Below are positions 33,541-45,881 of a stretch of 64,000 nt of DNA, one piece after another (positions within the stretch are counted from its first letter, which is position 1; every line of letters begins with the position of its first letter). The notes beneath the pieces are model-generated. The model made no database searches, had not been told where the DNA came from, and saw only the letters and a list, made by a program, of their open reading frames with translations. Position numbers and translations under genes: made by a program. Origin of the DNA: Avena insularis. Lineage: Eukaryota; Streptophyta; Magnoliopsida; Poales; Poaceae. The stretch is from assembly GCA_023614405.1 (NCBI GenBank), contig CM042694.1, forward strand, positions 111,536,685 to 111,600,684. The letters are read 5' to 3'.

Positions 33541-33723
33541 GATCAAGCGGTAGAGGAAGCATCACAAAAGAGGTTCCCCAGTAGGGGGAACAGGCAAAAC
33601 AATCGAGTGGTAGCGGAAGCATCAGAACGGACGTCCCCCAGCTGGGGAAACAAGCAAAACAATCGAGTGGTAGCCGAAGAACCAAAAAAAGAGATGTTCC
33701 CCAGCTGGGGAAACAAGCAAACC
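33541..33723 (+). repeat. 60-bp tandem repeat, 3 copies
   Basis: Units start at 33541, 33601 and 33661 (AATCGAGTGGTAGC in the last two) and share CCCCAGCTGGGGAAACAAGC. The length is 20 codons, so it would be frame-neutral in the CACTA gene. Confidence 0.88.
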
Positions 33724-34226
33724 AATCACTCCCCCCACTCCAGGTGAACATACCCGAACCTCAACCATATGAGGTAGAACCTATGGATCCGGAAACGGCT
33801 AAGATATTGGCCGAGCAATGTAATATGTCTATTCATGAAATTCTTCACGGCGATATGCCCAAGGCTGAGGTAGCACCCAAATTTGTTCACGGGGAGCCTC
33901 TGGTCAGTTCTGAGAGGCTTCAGGGTATGCCAACATAAATGCGATGATTCCATGAATGGTACATGAAAGCATCAAAAGAACAACAATATTGGCTCTTACT
34001 GAAAGTTCGAAAATCACATTACTTCACTGAAGACGAAGTCCCTATTGAATTTATAGAATTATTTCAGTTATTCAATCTAAAGGAACTCGACAAAACTATC
34101 CTCAGTTTGTATTGTCTATAAGTGATTACTTTATTTATTGAATTAGGTCTCTATCTCAGCTTGTTCAATTCATTACCGGTAAGTATACTCACTATATTCT
34201 TTTGTACGCTATATATAATGATGCAG

Positions 34227-36876
34227 AATGAAGATGCTCGATTGTAAAAGACAGGATATCAATGGATTTGGGTTCATTGACCCACATCGAGTTCATGGAG
34301 CTATACTAAAGGATAAACCACTAGAGACCGAGCACAACTTGTTGCGGTTTCTCACGAAACAGCATTTCTGTAATGAAATACTATTTCCTTACCACGACGA
34401 CAAGTGAGTTTTTGTACACATTAAATTTTGCTTACTCGATGTTCAGTGTAAATGATGAGTTACTGACGTATGTAAACCTTGCGTAGGTACCACTGGATTC
34501 TTCTAAGCATTTCACTTGACTTGGGAAGAGTTCACATCATGGACTCACTAAACAAAGACATTGAAAACTACCGCAGCATTATCGATGCGCTCCAGAGGTA
34601 ATTTCAACCATTATTGCACTATATCGGTTTCTTTCGTTCATTTTCTGGGATATCAAGTAGTACCCGGCTAATCGCCACATGATTTTGACTACATCATCGA
34701 CTCTAGGATCCTTATGCGTGAGACGCTGACTCGATGCAATTCCGGGTCAGTGGTTTCTCCTCGTCGACTACGTCTACAAGATACAAGTCTCGAGTCTCTA
34801 CCCGAGTCTACGACTCCGCCAGACACTCGGGAGCTACTCTAAGCTGGAGCACAGGACACGCATATACCAGATCCTCGAGTGACACGCTCTGAGTCCTCAC
34901 TCGAATCCACGATTCGACTAAGGACCCGGGGGCTACTCCCATAGGGAGCGCTGGCCGCGCACCCTACGACTTTTTCTTTTCTTATTGCAGGCACGAAGAC
35001 AATCACAAAGGCAAACCCAACCACTCGAAACACAATTCGATTATGGACATGGGTTACTCCCATAGGGAGGGCTGAAAGCATATTCGACTGAAACAAGCAA
35101 AAGACGACAGCAGTCGCAAAATACTTATAGTCCCCATTCGAGTCTACGACTCGAATAGGCACTCGGGGGCTACTCCCATAGGGAGCGCTGGCCGCGCACC
35201 CTATGATTATTTTTGCTTGTACATCATACTGTGTGTTGATAACATCCACACTCGAAGGCTATGGCGACTCTGCCTCATATTTTCCCTACAAAGAGATTAC
35301 GTCTCCTGGGCCACCCGAATCATCTCCGCGATGACAAAAAATATGGATGTCGCGCTTACAGCGTGAAGATAAGACCTGAATAAGGCCTGGCAACGCATCT
35401 GCTGCGTACTACCAGAGATATATCCGTACCTACAGGTACGATGAACACGCCTTGACGGACGCGTCGAGTGCTCACATTTACACACTAGAATTCGACTCAT
35501 GTAAGACCTCCACGGCCTGAGTCGAATTACGCCAACAATTTCTGGATTCGAGTCTGGGGACTCAAGTGTGAGTAGGTGGCGTTGTTTTTGCCCAACAGCA
35601 ATTAACTGGTCTCGATCCATCGAGCACACCAGACACGTTTACCATCATCCCTATGAACTACTACAAATTCGACTGACTCGATGTACTTCCGGGTGAGTGC
35701 TTCGCACTCGACATAATTGTTGACTCCGACATCCTAATGCAAAGATCAAGACTTCTGAGTCTCCATCCGAATCTACGATTCACATGGACACTCAGGGGCT
35801 ACTGACATGGGTATGCCCAATAGGCACTTGACTACAGCCTACCTGGTGTGGCTCGACGGAAGGCGCACTCGATGACCTGCACAGGTCCATGACGCCCATG
35901 ACGGTTCGACTGATATGAAGCCCATATGGACACCGACTCTCAACGTATAAGACAAGGAAAGCTCAAGACTAGAGTTCTAATCTAACTTGTAACCAACTCG
36001 TATTGGTACCTGAGACCTAGCCTCCTCATATATAAAGGCTAGGAGGGTCCAACAAGAAGGCATCCTCACCTCCAATCTCTCAATCGCAACATGCTACGCA
36101 ACAATAGATCTAGACATCGGGACTCCTACAATAGATAGCCGCAATAGACAATAGATAGATCTACGATCTCCTATACGCCAGATCCAATCTGCGCAACACC
36201 GCCATCGGCGACATTGTAATCCTTCGGATCATCATCAATCAAGAGCAGACAAGCAGGAGTAGGGTCCTCTACGAGGCCTGGACCTGGATAAACCTTGCGT
36301 CCCTGTGTGCTTGTTTGCTAGCCGTACCGAGATCTCCAGCGCTCCTCTCTTCTCCAAAACCCAAGTCCATAACAATGGGCATTGATGAGTTAAACCCTCG
36401 TCAGGTAGGGTTTGGAAACAGTTCAAGAACCATGTTCACGGTCAATGGCGTGAGGAGCTATTTTTTAAATCACTCTCGGTAAGTAGTACGAGCTAAGTCC
36501 ACGCATCTATTTAATTCTAGTTTATGTGCATTTATCATGCTAGAGTTATTATTTGATTGAATTATATTCTTGTAAAGTGTGCGAGGCAGCCACAGGGGAC
36601 TAATCTATGTGGATTCTTAATGCGAGTTCATTCATCATCGATTGAGAAGCCCTCGGAAAATGTTCGAGTAAGTAAATAATATATTCACCCTTTATTTTTA
36701 TTACAAAAATTTGCGTTGAGTCTAATTCATACGATCTCCTTTTTATATAGTTGGACGCGATGCGGGACAAGCTCCTACCAGAGGACCGCCTAATAGCAAT
36801 CCAAGAGGAATTTGCTGGATTTTTTGTCGACGAGGTCATAGACCCACGCGGAGAATACTCTATACATAGACCCTAA
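34227..36876 (+). pseudogene. CACTA-borne Ulp1-like C48 protease domain, split by a Tat insertion
   Basis: Exons are recognisable at about 34227-34402 (FIDPHRVHGAIL, LLRFLTKQHF), 34487-34597 (YHWILLSISLDLGRVHIMDS, holding the His and Asp positions of Ulp1), about 36402-36479 (RVWKQFKNHVHGQWREELFF), 36590-36667 (PQGTNLCGFLM, the active-site Cys block) and 36751-36876 (LDAMRDKLLPEDRLIAIQEE, stop TAA). Splice sites are GT-AG with phase 0 at the last two junctions. The intron after DALQR contains the Tat fragment. Many grass CACTA elements carry this SUMO-protease-like module and its role in transposition is unclear. The upstream part of the gene is broken, so expression is unlikely. Confidence 0.75.
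34662..36374 (+). mobile_element. Truncated Tat-like gypsy: 3' spacer and 3' LTR
   Basis: The LTR starts TGACATGGGTATGCCC at 35803, after polypurine tract CTCAGGGGCTAC, and ends CCAAGTCCA (36369) or CATAACA (36374). Its TATA box (CATATATAAAGG) is near 36027. To the left is 3' spacer with repeated units around GGGGGCTACTCCCATAGGGA (34926, 35163, and a variant at 35047). The 5' part and 5' LTR are missing. It lies in an intron of the CACTA Ulp1-like gene, so it is the youngest layer of the nest. Confidence 0.8.
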
Positions 36877-37300
36877 AGCATCCATGTAATGATCTCCATG
36901 TAATCAAATAGACATGCTCTGGACCCGATTGGGACTCCATGTATGCTTGTAAGAGAAATTATATTATATATTGCATCAATGTGTACAAGTACTATGTAGT
37001 AGCGTTATGTATGTATACGAAAACTTGTTTCTAATGAAAACACAGAATGAAAAATAATTGAACACAAAACACAAAATGAAAAGAAAAACACAAAACCCTA
37101 AAACCCGATCCCCTGTCGCGGCAGCCAAATGGCCAAAAATGTTGCCGCGGCAGGGAGCCTTTAGTACCTCTAGCCCCGGTTCGTAACAGAACCGGGGCTA
37201 AAGCTTGGACCTTTAGTCCTGCTTTGGCAGTCCCGATTCGCAATCCGGGACTAAAGGCCCTTACGAACCGGGGCTAATTGCCTGGTTTCTACTAGTGTTG

Positions 37301-39450
37301 TGTGAAGTTTTGTATGAAGGAAAAATTTTAGGTGTATGGAAGGAATGAGTAATGAGATGAAGGATTGACTAAAGCTCAAGCTTGGGGATGCCACGTGTGT
37401 CACCCCAAGAAATATCCAAGAAGTACAAGCGCAAAGCTTGGGGATGCCCAAGGCATCCCCTTCTTCATCAATAAAAATTCTAGGTTTCTTCCAAACGCTT
37501 CATTTTTATTGTTTCATGCACAGTTGTGTTGTTCTTAGAGTGTCTTCTTTTTCGTTTTCGTTTTGGTTTTTCGTTTGCTTTGTTTGCTTAGTTTGCTGAA
37601 TAAATTGGTTGGACCCCCTCTTTCATACATTGGTTTTCAAATAGTTTGGTTTGGTTTGGAAAAGAGTAGGAAAATTCATGCTTAAGTGGTAAAGAGAGCT
37701 TGTTTTTGACTATGGCCTATGCTTTGTCATGCCATGCTTGATATTGTTTTGGCTTTATGCTTAGTATTCTTTGCTGTAGCATGACTTGTTATAAACAATT
37801 GAGATTGCTTAATGTGCCTTGGATGAATCATGCATTGTTTTAGCATATTAAAGCATAGTATTGTGGTATTCTCCTTTGATGCTTTATTTGGGTTGACTTG
37901 GCGCATGCTCACACCATGTTATGACTATCTCAAGTCACCATAGCCTTTATGATCCTTTAGTTTTCAACTTGTAGTATCACATTATGCTTTGATCAATGAT
38001 GTTTTGTTGCTCTGCATGATTATGGCCATTATTGCTCTCTTAGTTTGTCGCTCCCAGTCTTTTGCTAGCCTCCACAACCAAGTATGAGTTCTACTCATGC
38101 ATACAACTCCTAAAACCAAGTTATTCCAAAGAGTCCACCATACCTACCTATTGGCATATGCTATTCCAAGTATATTCATGCTTTTGTTTATCTTCCAAAT
38201 TAAACTTGTTATGTGAAAACTAGTGATTAAAGCTCTCACGAACTTGATGGCACACTTTACTTTTTTGCATTTAATAAACTTGAACCATTGGGTCCTTCTT
38301 TATTGCGTATATGCTTGCATTTTATAAGTTGAAATTAGCAGAACCATGTATCATGGGGAACGCTTTCAACATTGCACTTGTACTTTGTACCCCGTTGATA
38401 TCATGTTCTTTTGCTTATGGATCCCGGTGGTGTGAAATAAAAGTGGAACTTGTAAGATCATGGAGTTTGTATGTGTGTTAGAAAGCGCCTGGTCGCTAGC
38501 CTAAGCCATGCCTAATCATGGTGGAAACTTGCAGCATCACCATAATGAGCACTCTATGAAGCATCCTCAATAAAAACCTATGCAAATAGCAAATAAAAAA
38601 ATCGCTGAGATGCTCATTGTCTGCTTGCCTTGTCATTTTGATTATGGGATAGCTCCTGTATCATGTGCAAGGGGTACACGTTGACGGTTCTTTATGATAC
38701 ATATGTACTTACAATGACAAGAGCTTACTTGTGACTAAAGTTGAGTAGCGTGAGGTTCGGTCTTCGTAAGTAAGGGGCATGAGATTTCGGTTTATAACTT
38801 GTCAAGCACATCCTCTTAGTTGTGTCACTTTAACCTTAATCACCTTCAAGATGCTTATGATAGGGGCGATGAGAGCTGAAAGCTATAAGTACCATAATTT
38901 TTGGAAGCTCTTTATGAGACTTGAATCCCTACTTCCTTCTATGAAGGCCTTTCTTCCACTTATATATTGAGTCTCCATCTTCTATCTTTATGCACCTACT
39001 TTGAGAGCATAGTGGCTATTCTTAGTTCTATGTGCATTGTCCCAAAACTAGTTGATTGATGCATACCTTGATATTGCTTGTTTTAAACTATTTGTATCTA
39101 GTCACTCTTACGAACTTTGAAGGTGTCCTATGCATTTATATTTTCTACTCTATGAGGGACAAACTGAATACTATTATGCTATGTTTTCTTTATGTGAAAC
39201 AAACAAATGTCTTGCAACGCATTGTTATTCATGAATCTTTTGTTTGTGCCTTTTCATGTTGCATCATAGTTTCTTTGTCTTATTGCTAGAACTTTGTCTT
39301 TCATGTTATGATTGAAGTATTATGATCCCAGCTTTGAATGTTTTACAAATACTTTGATCAAGTTTATGATGGTGCATGTCACCTCAAAAAATATTCTTTC
39401 TTTTTATCACTTACCTACTCGAGGACGAGCAGGAGTTAAGCTTGGGGATG
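37301..39450 (+). other. Element B non-coding interior, right part
   Basis: About 2.15 kb with no coding frame. The AAGCTTGGGGATGCC motif recurs at about 37378, 37435 and just before the 3' LTR (39437). A block at about 38740-38890 (GATGAGAGCTGAAAGC) is repeated in inverse at about 42895-43030 in element A. This is the long untranslated 3' region of the Athila/Sabrina group. Confidence 0.75.
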
Positions 39451-41051
39451 TTGATACATTGCAAATGTATCTATAATTTTTGATGTTCCATGCTTGGTTT
39501 TATCTACTTTCTTGTGTTTTGTCCACACTTTGGAGTACTTTTCATATGATTTCTTGGACTAACCTATTAACAAGAGCCACAGTGCCAGCTGCCTGTTTTC
39601 TGCTGTTTTGGGTTCTAGGAAAGTCAGAAAATGAATATTCTCGGAATTGGACGGGACAAAAGCCAAAGTGCCTATTTTTCTGGAAGACACCTGATGCCAG
39701 AATAAGACACGGAGAAGGGATGGGGGTCGCCACACCACTTGGCCGCACGACCAGGCCTGACCCGCGCCAGGGGCTGGTCTGGCCGACTGTAGCACCCCCT
39801 CGGCCTCTCCTTCCGCCTATATATTGCCCTCGGGACGAAAACCCTAAGTACCCGATCAAAAATCCACGAAAGAGTTTGTAGCCGCCGTCATCTCCATCCC
39901 TAGATCGGGAGGGATCTGAAGCTCTTCCCGGCACCCTGCCGGAGAGGGGAATTCACCCTGGAGGCCTTCTTCATCATCATGCAAGCCTCCGGTGTGATGC
40001 GTGAGTAGTTCATCTCTGGACTACGGGTCCATGTAGTATCTAGATGGCTGGTTCTCCTCCTTTGTGCTTTCATGTCTAGATCTTGTGAGATCGCTCCGTT
40101 CATGATCAAGATCATCTATTTGTAATTCTGCATGTTGTGTTTGCGGGGATCCGATGGATATTGAGATGTTATTTCAGATTGATTATTGATTCTATCATGT
40201 CTTTGTTATTTGTGATCTTGCATGCTTTCCGTTGTTAGCAGCTATCTTGGCCAAGTAGATGCTAGCAACTCCAAGAGTTAGTATTTATGCTCGATACTGG
40301 GTTCATGCCTCTGGTAATCTGGGGAAGTGACAGAAATCTCTAAGGTACTAGATGTGCTGTTGCTACTAGGGATAAAACAACAATCCTTTGTTCATAGAAC
40401 AATCATATCGTTTACTTTACACGCAATTCGTAAAGCAATAATATGTTGCTTGCAACTTAATACTGGAGGGGGTTCGGATGATAACCTGAAGGTGGATTAT
40501 TAGTCATAGATGCAGTTGGATGGCTGTCTATGTATAATGTTGTAATGCCCAATCAAGTTCCAAAGGAGTCAAGATTATTAGTATATGCATGTATTGCTTT
40601 CTCGATGTTTGTCAATTGCCCCGCTGTAATTTCTTCACCCAACATGTTATCTATCTTAAGGAGAGGCACCTCTAGTGAACTATGGACCCCAGTCCTTTCT
40701 TTTACATACAATCTACAAACTGTTTACTGCTTTGTGTTTACTTTCTGCAAACTATTACTCCCTTCCATTCGATACATTTAATCCTTTGTTTTCAGCAAAA
40801 CTGGTGAGATTGACAACCTCATCGCAAGTTGGGGACATAGTTATGTGGTTGTGTTGTGCAGGTCTCCATGTTGCTACTAGCACCGGTAGTGCGCCCTGCC
40901 AAGGCTCAGCTAGTAACACCTTTGGGGTGTTTCCTTGCTCCTACTGGTTCATTAAACCTTGGTTTCATAACTGAGGGAAATTTACTGCTGTGCTCATCAT
41001 ACCTTCCTCTTGGGGTTCCCCAACGAGCTCGACATCAAAACTGAGCCATCA
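39451..41051 (+). repeat. 3' LTR of element B
   Basis: 1601 bp, starts TGATACATTGCAAATG and ends CTGAGCCATCA. TGGCC follows at 41052 and is the target duplication. TATATAT at about 39819 is its candidate core promoter. Confidence 0.92.
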
Positions 41052-42362
41052 TGGCCCAATCCTTTCTTTAGCAAAGGACAAGCCGGTTGTATTACTTAAG
41101 ATGACCAAACGTTCTCGAGGACACACGGGAATATCGTCAAGTGCTTTCGCTTCATATAGTTGATTAATCTTCTTTAGTTTGATAAGTGTTGTGTGGGTGA
41201 ACCTGTGCTAATGTACTGACCTTCCTAGGACTAATATATACTTGTGATTAAACCCCTTGCAAGCATCCGCAAGTACAATAAAGTAATTAAGATAAAAACC
41301 TAACCATAGCTTTAAACTCTGAGATCCTACACTCCCTTGTGCAAAGGTTTCCTAACGGGGGTTTAGGTTTCTGTCACTCTGGCAACCCCTACGATTAGTA
41401 GCCAAATACACAATGCATTCCCCTAGGCCCATAAAGGTGAAGTGTCATGTAGTCGATGTTCACATGTCACCACTAGAAGAATAACACCACAACTCAAATA
41501 ACAAACTATTTAATCTTTCTCAACACAATTCCACTACTAACAACATGACTTATCCCATGTCCTCAAGAACTAAACAAACTACTCACAAGACATCATATGG
41601 ATCAAGATCAGAGATGAAATAATGATAAGTAACAATATGAACATAACAATAATTCAATGGTTCCACTCAATAGCATCAACTACAACAAGTAGTCAACACC
41701 GGGAAAGTTTCCCCTAAGAACTATGCAAGATTTAACCCAATTGTTATAGCGATATGAAGTGGTGATGATGGTGTTGATGGATATGATGATGGAGATGATG
41801 GTGATGATGATCCCGATGAAGTCCAGCTTGATGGTGGTGTTGATGGCAACGATCTCCCCTCTCCGGGAAGGAATTTCCCTGACAGATTTCTGCCTGCTGG
41901 AGAGCGCTTTCTCTCTCTGCAGTTTCCACCCCGTAGAGGCGGCGTAGTCTTTCTGTGGTCGCTCCCCGAGTCTTAGGGTTTCATGTAGATAATATACGCC
42001 AAAGGGGAGAGCCAGAGGTGGGCCCGGGTGGCCACACCACCTGGTGGCATGACCAGGGCTAGCCCGCGCTAGGGGGTGGTGTGGGCCCCCTGTGGCCCAT
42101 CTCCGCTCCCCCTTCTGGCATCCTTCATCTTCTAGAAAAATAGGATTTTCCATGTATTTTCTAGAATTTTCTGATCTTCGCGAATTTCGCCTCCAAATAG
42201 CGCCTTTTCCATCAGAATCCTGACTTCAGCGGTCCATCCTCCAAAAGTCATCAACCATGCAAAAACAAATGAAATAACATAAGTATCATCTCTTAATATG
42301 AAATATATCAATGAATAACAGTAAATTATGATATAGAATAGTGATGCAAAATGGACGTATCA
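41052..42362 (-). repeat. Element A 3' LTR, proximal 1.3 kb
   Basis: Collinear with 47650-48963. It contains a GAT/GGT-rich microsatellite (41760-41830) and a reversed TATA element (41985-41996). The border with the polypurine tract at 42363 is clear. Confidence 0.9.
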
Positions 42363-44325
42363 ACTCCCCCCAAGCTTAGACTTTGCTTGTCCCCAAGCGA
42401 AAACTGAGCTCAATAAACATGACCTCGGGTTTATGGAGTGAAGAGTCGATAAAAGAATATGCATAAGAAGCATCACATTCATCAATACACAAATCATAAT
42501 AGAAGACAACTCACTATTATATAACATAACTTGTAATAAGTAAAGGAAACACAATAAAGATGCATAAATTAAATCATAATTGGTAATGGCAAACCTTGCT
42601 CTTGGTCAAAGAATAGTTAACAATTTGCAGGAGTTCAAACATAAAGGGGTTTTCAATGATAGCTTTCAAAGTAATATTCACTAAGATAAAAGTAATGTGC
42701 AAAACAAGGAACATAAGAAACATAATTGAATAAATCATCATATGAATGAATGAAACACAACAACTCAAAATACTTGCTGAGATAGAAAGGAATAGGTTTA
42801 CTGACTCAACTAAAAAGTAAAAGATAGGCCCTTCGCAGAGGGAAGCAGGGATTTCAAGTTTCATAAAGGGCTTCCAAAAATTATGGTACTTATTAGCTTT
42901 CAGCTCTCATTGCCCCTATCATAAGAATCTTTAGGCTATTAAGGTTAAAGTGATCAAATATGAGGATATGCTTGACAAGTTATAAGCTGAAAATCTCATG
43001 CCCCTTACTTACGAGTACCGTTCCTCATGCTACTCAAGTTTAGTCACGGGTAAGTTCTTGTCATTGTAAGTACATGTGTATCATAGAGAACCACCAACGG
43101 GGTACCCCTTGCCCGATGATACGAAAGAATCCCCATATCAAAATGACAAGGCAAGCAGACAATGAGCATCTCAGCATCCTTTTATTTCCTATTTGCATAG
43201 GTATCTTTTTTTCTTTTCTTTCTCTCTTTTTTCTTTCCTATTTGCATAGGTTTTTTATATATAAGGGATTCTTCATAGATTGCGCACTATGGTTACGCTG
43301 CAGGTTTCCACCATGATTAGGCATGGCTTAGACCAGCCGCCCAGGCATTTCTCTAACACATATACAAACTCCATGAGCCTTACAAGCTCCCCTTTCATTT
43401 CACACCGCCAGGATCCATAAGCAAAAGAACATGATATCAACTAAATAAAGTGCAATGTTGAAAGCGTTCCCCATGGTAACATGGTTCTGCTAATTCATAA
43501 CTTACAAAGTGCAAGCATATATGCAACATAGATGGGCACAATGGTTCAAGTTTATTAAGTGCGAGAAAGTAAAGTGTGCCATCAAGTTCGTGAGAGCTTT
43601 AATCACTAATTTTCACATAACAAGTTTAATTCGGAAGGTAGATAAAAATATGAATTTACTTGGAATAGCAATAGTGCTAATAGGTAGGTATGGTGGACAC
43701 AAATGGCATAGATTTTGGTTTAAGGATTGGATGCACGAGAAGCATTCCCTCTCAGTACAGGTTTTAGGCTAGCAAGGCTGGGTAGCAAGCATAAGAGTTG
43801 AAGGAAACAAACAAACATACAAGTGATAAAAACAAACATGCAATCTTCCTTGGAAACACAAAACATCTTAACTAGAGAATACTAAGCTTATGAGCAAATC
43901 AAGAAAGATGATGAAATTATATTTCTTAAGAGTACTTTTTTTTATTCAATTCTCATAATAGTGTTGCTACTGACCGAGCCAGGTTTGCCAAAACCAACTA
44001 AATTTACTTAATGATACCAAAGTGATACCAATACTAACACCAAGATCAATCATATAATAGTAATTGAAAACTAAAATAAAATATGCAAAAGAGTAAACGA
44101 TAGAGCTTCTCATTAATATTCCATAATGGCAACTCACACCAAGGGATACATAGATAACTAACGATAGGGGGACACTTCCATAATGCAAACCATCCTATAT
44201 GATAACTTCTCTATTCATGATATGACCCTACTAAAAAGGTAAAAAGATAAAAGATAGTGATATGATACCGCGACACTCCCCCAAGCTTGGAACAAACCAA
44301 GGGAATGCCAAAACCTGATGACGAA
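42363..44325 (-). other. Element A non-coding 3' interior
   Basis: Contains the polypurine tract AAGCTTGGGGGGAG next to the LTR, a second AAGCTTGGGGGAG at about 44278-44290, and no credible frame. It is homologous in reverse to the 3' interior of element B. Confidence 0.75.
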
Positions 44326-44826
44326 TTACTCCTTCGGTGGTGGTGGTGTTCTCTTGTCATCGTCCGAATTCCAAGGTAGGGGCTCCCCATCAACAAAAGA
44401 CATCCTGGTTTCCAACATCCTGAAACTAGCAGCAACACTTATGCGTTTAAACCTAACCTCATACTCACAGTTTTGATTTTGCACATCGTAGAGCTGTGCT
44501 TGTAGTTGGTTGGTTGTTCGGTGGAGTGAGAGAACTTCATCCCTAAGCTCAGCAGTCTCCTTCTAGTTCTCGGCGATGAGTTCAGAACTAATCTTATGGA
44601 TGATATCCACTTCGTGTTCCGCCATCTTCTTGTACCTAAAGACTTCTTGCTCTAGTGCTTCCATCCTATCCTCCAGACTACCTTCACCTTTAGGGCCCTG
44701 AACCTCTTTTATATGTACCTGCCCATCTTCGAGCAACAATTCCATGGGATGAATCTTCAACTCACGCATGTAAGGGTTGATGATGTCCGCGGAGGAATCT
44801 TCCTTGGCTGATCCAGAGGAAGACAT
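44326..44826 (-). pseudogene. Element A coiled-coil accessory ORF with one stop
   Basis: Reads from ATG at 44826 to TAA at 44326-44328, 167 codons, with one in-frame TAG at 44563-44565 after 87 residues (ELIAEN, stop, KETAELRDEVLSLHR). The sequence is acidic at first (MSSSGSAKEDSSADIINPYM) and then a long heptad pattern (EDRMEALEQEVFRYKKMAEH, TTNQLQAQLYDVQNQN). It ends in SFVDGEPLPWNSDDDK and a proline run. It lies between gag and the 3' non-coding region, where pol would be. I know of no function. The position suggests a family-specific accessory protein in place of pol. Confidence 0.6.
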
Positions 44827-45881
44827 TGTGGCTCCAAAACTAAGACTCTACCTGTCAGAAACAGATCGAAATGAAAACACGACAAGAACATGATATACAA
44901 ACCTCAGGGGATCTAGGGGATTATATATTACGAATTTTTACAACAAAAGGAAACTACTAGGAGAAAATGGGTCGGAGACGGGCTCCAGGGTGGCCACACC
45001 CCCTGGTGGCGCGGCCAGGTAGGCCCGTTCCACGGGGTGGTGTGAGCCACCTGGGCTCTGTTTCCGTCCCTTTTTCGACTCATTGCTTTCCTTGTTAAAT
45101 AAAAACTGGAAAAATATAAATTGACAGATTTTTCGCTGACCTTTTCTTACCAGAATTGTTACCTATTCGAAAACGGACTCTATAGGTCTCTGAACTTGGC
45201 ATTTAATAGATTCTTCCGGAGTCACCGCTTGAATAACATCAATATCTTCATCCTCTTAAACATATTGTTTGAGTCACTTAACCATTCATCATCTTATTAC
45301 ACCATTTTCTCCTACAACTTGGAATTTTCTTTCACACAAAACTTCACACAATTCTTATTAGCAACATTAGTGCAAGCGTGGTAATAAACCTTTTAAGTTC
45401 AATTTCAACTGAAATCCATCAAAACATAAGCTACTGTAGGAACTCCTTCCGAAAGCCCAAAAAGGAATCCAAAAAGGAAATCGATTTAAGAAGCAAATGC
45501 AAGAGTAGCAAAAATCTGTCAAAACAGATCAACGGGTAAAGATCAATTTTTTCGAACATCTTCTGTTGCTCAAATCAAAAAGTGCAAAACTAATGAAAGT
45601 TAAATAATAACCTTGGTCATGCACACACAAAATTACAAATCAGCACGACGTTCTGGGATTTTTCACGATTTTTTGTAGTGAAGCACAAAAATCTGTTTCG
45701 GGACAGCAACTTCCCCAAATCTTACTTCTCTCTCATTAGAGGTTGATCTTGACACAAAAACCAGACAAAAAGGATAAGGAGAGGTTATTGCATAAGCAAT
45801 AACTTACAAGACTCAAATAAACAAAACCTGAAAGCAAAAATATATTGGGTTGTCTCCCAAAAAGTTCTTTCTTTATAGCCA

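Larger units (their letters stand above)
31243..34122 (+). pseudogene. CACTA-borne Transposase_24-like (TNP1-type) gene, broken
   Basis: Exon 1 starts at ATG 31243 (MDGRQNEEELLNMIDEGSRG) and ends at 31434. Exon 2 starts at 31521 after a CTTAG acceptor. The conserved block of the plant En/Spm Transposase_24 family follows: QPLEPKESANAF, VPITTRNWNKP, PPFTGPLELQQDNWATFVEY, AAKKKYHHHMGTSGYRSAMP and PETGEIVAAEE, then RALGNPE-like text. A proline-rich tract at about 33050-33220 and a DLTDEEIDAVIRAEVDAHF segment (about 33337) are also usual. Breaks: TAA near 31357, TAG 31839, TAG 32307, a 100-bp duplication at 32421 and TAG near 33411. The family probably binds terminal and subterminal repeats, but this copy cannot make it. 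Confidence 0.78.
30951..37297 (+). mobile_element. CACTA (En/Spm) transposon with TSD TTG
   Basis: Terminal inverted repeats CACTAGTAGAAAACAG at 30951-30966 and its near reverse complement at 37282-37297 are flanked by TTG on both sides. Subterminal GGGGCTA and ACCGGGGC-type repeats in both orientations fill the first and last 200 bp. It carries coding regions for a Transposase_24-like protein and an Ulp1-like protease. I find no TNP2-type transposase (Transposase_21) signature, so the copy seems non-autonomous. It is 6.35 kb including a truncated Tat element at 34662-36374. Confidence 0.93.
26712..41051 (+). mobile_element. Athila/Sabrina-like gypsy element B, plus strand, gag-protease only
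   Basis: LTRs at 26712-28279 and 39451-41051 start TGATACATTGCAAATGTATC and end GAGCCATCA. The primer site is at 28290-28308 and the polypurine tract GTTAAGCTTGGGGATG is just before 39451. TSD is TAGCC/TGGCC. Without the inserted CACTA it is 8 kb long. The interior has one long ORF (28469-30394) and then 2.7 kb of non-coding DNA (30395-30950, 37301-39450). No reverse transcriptase or integrase is present, so it must use enzymes from a partner. Its 3' non-coding DNA resembles that of element A, which is in opposite orientation. Confidence 0.92.

Noticed and set aside
30951..37297. Complete autonomous CACTA
   Set aside because: No Transposase_21/TNP2 signature found in any frame, and stops interrupt the TNP1-like part.
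41744..41947. Met- and His-rich frames on both strands (also at 48321-48575)
   Set aside because: They come from a GAT/GGT microsatellite within the LTRs of element A and occur in both LTRs.
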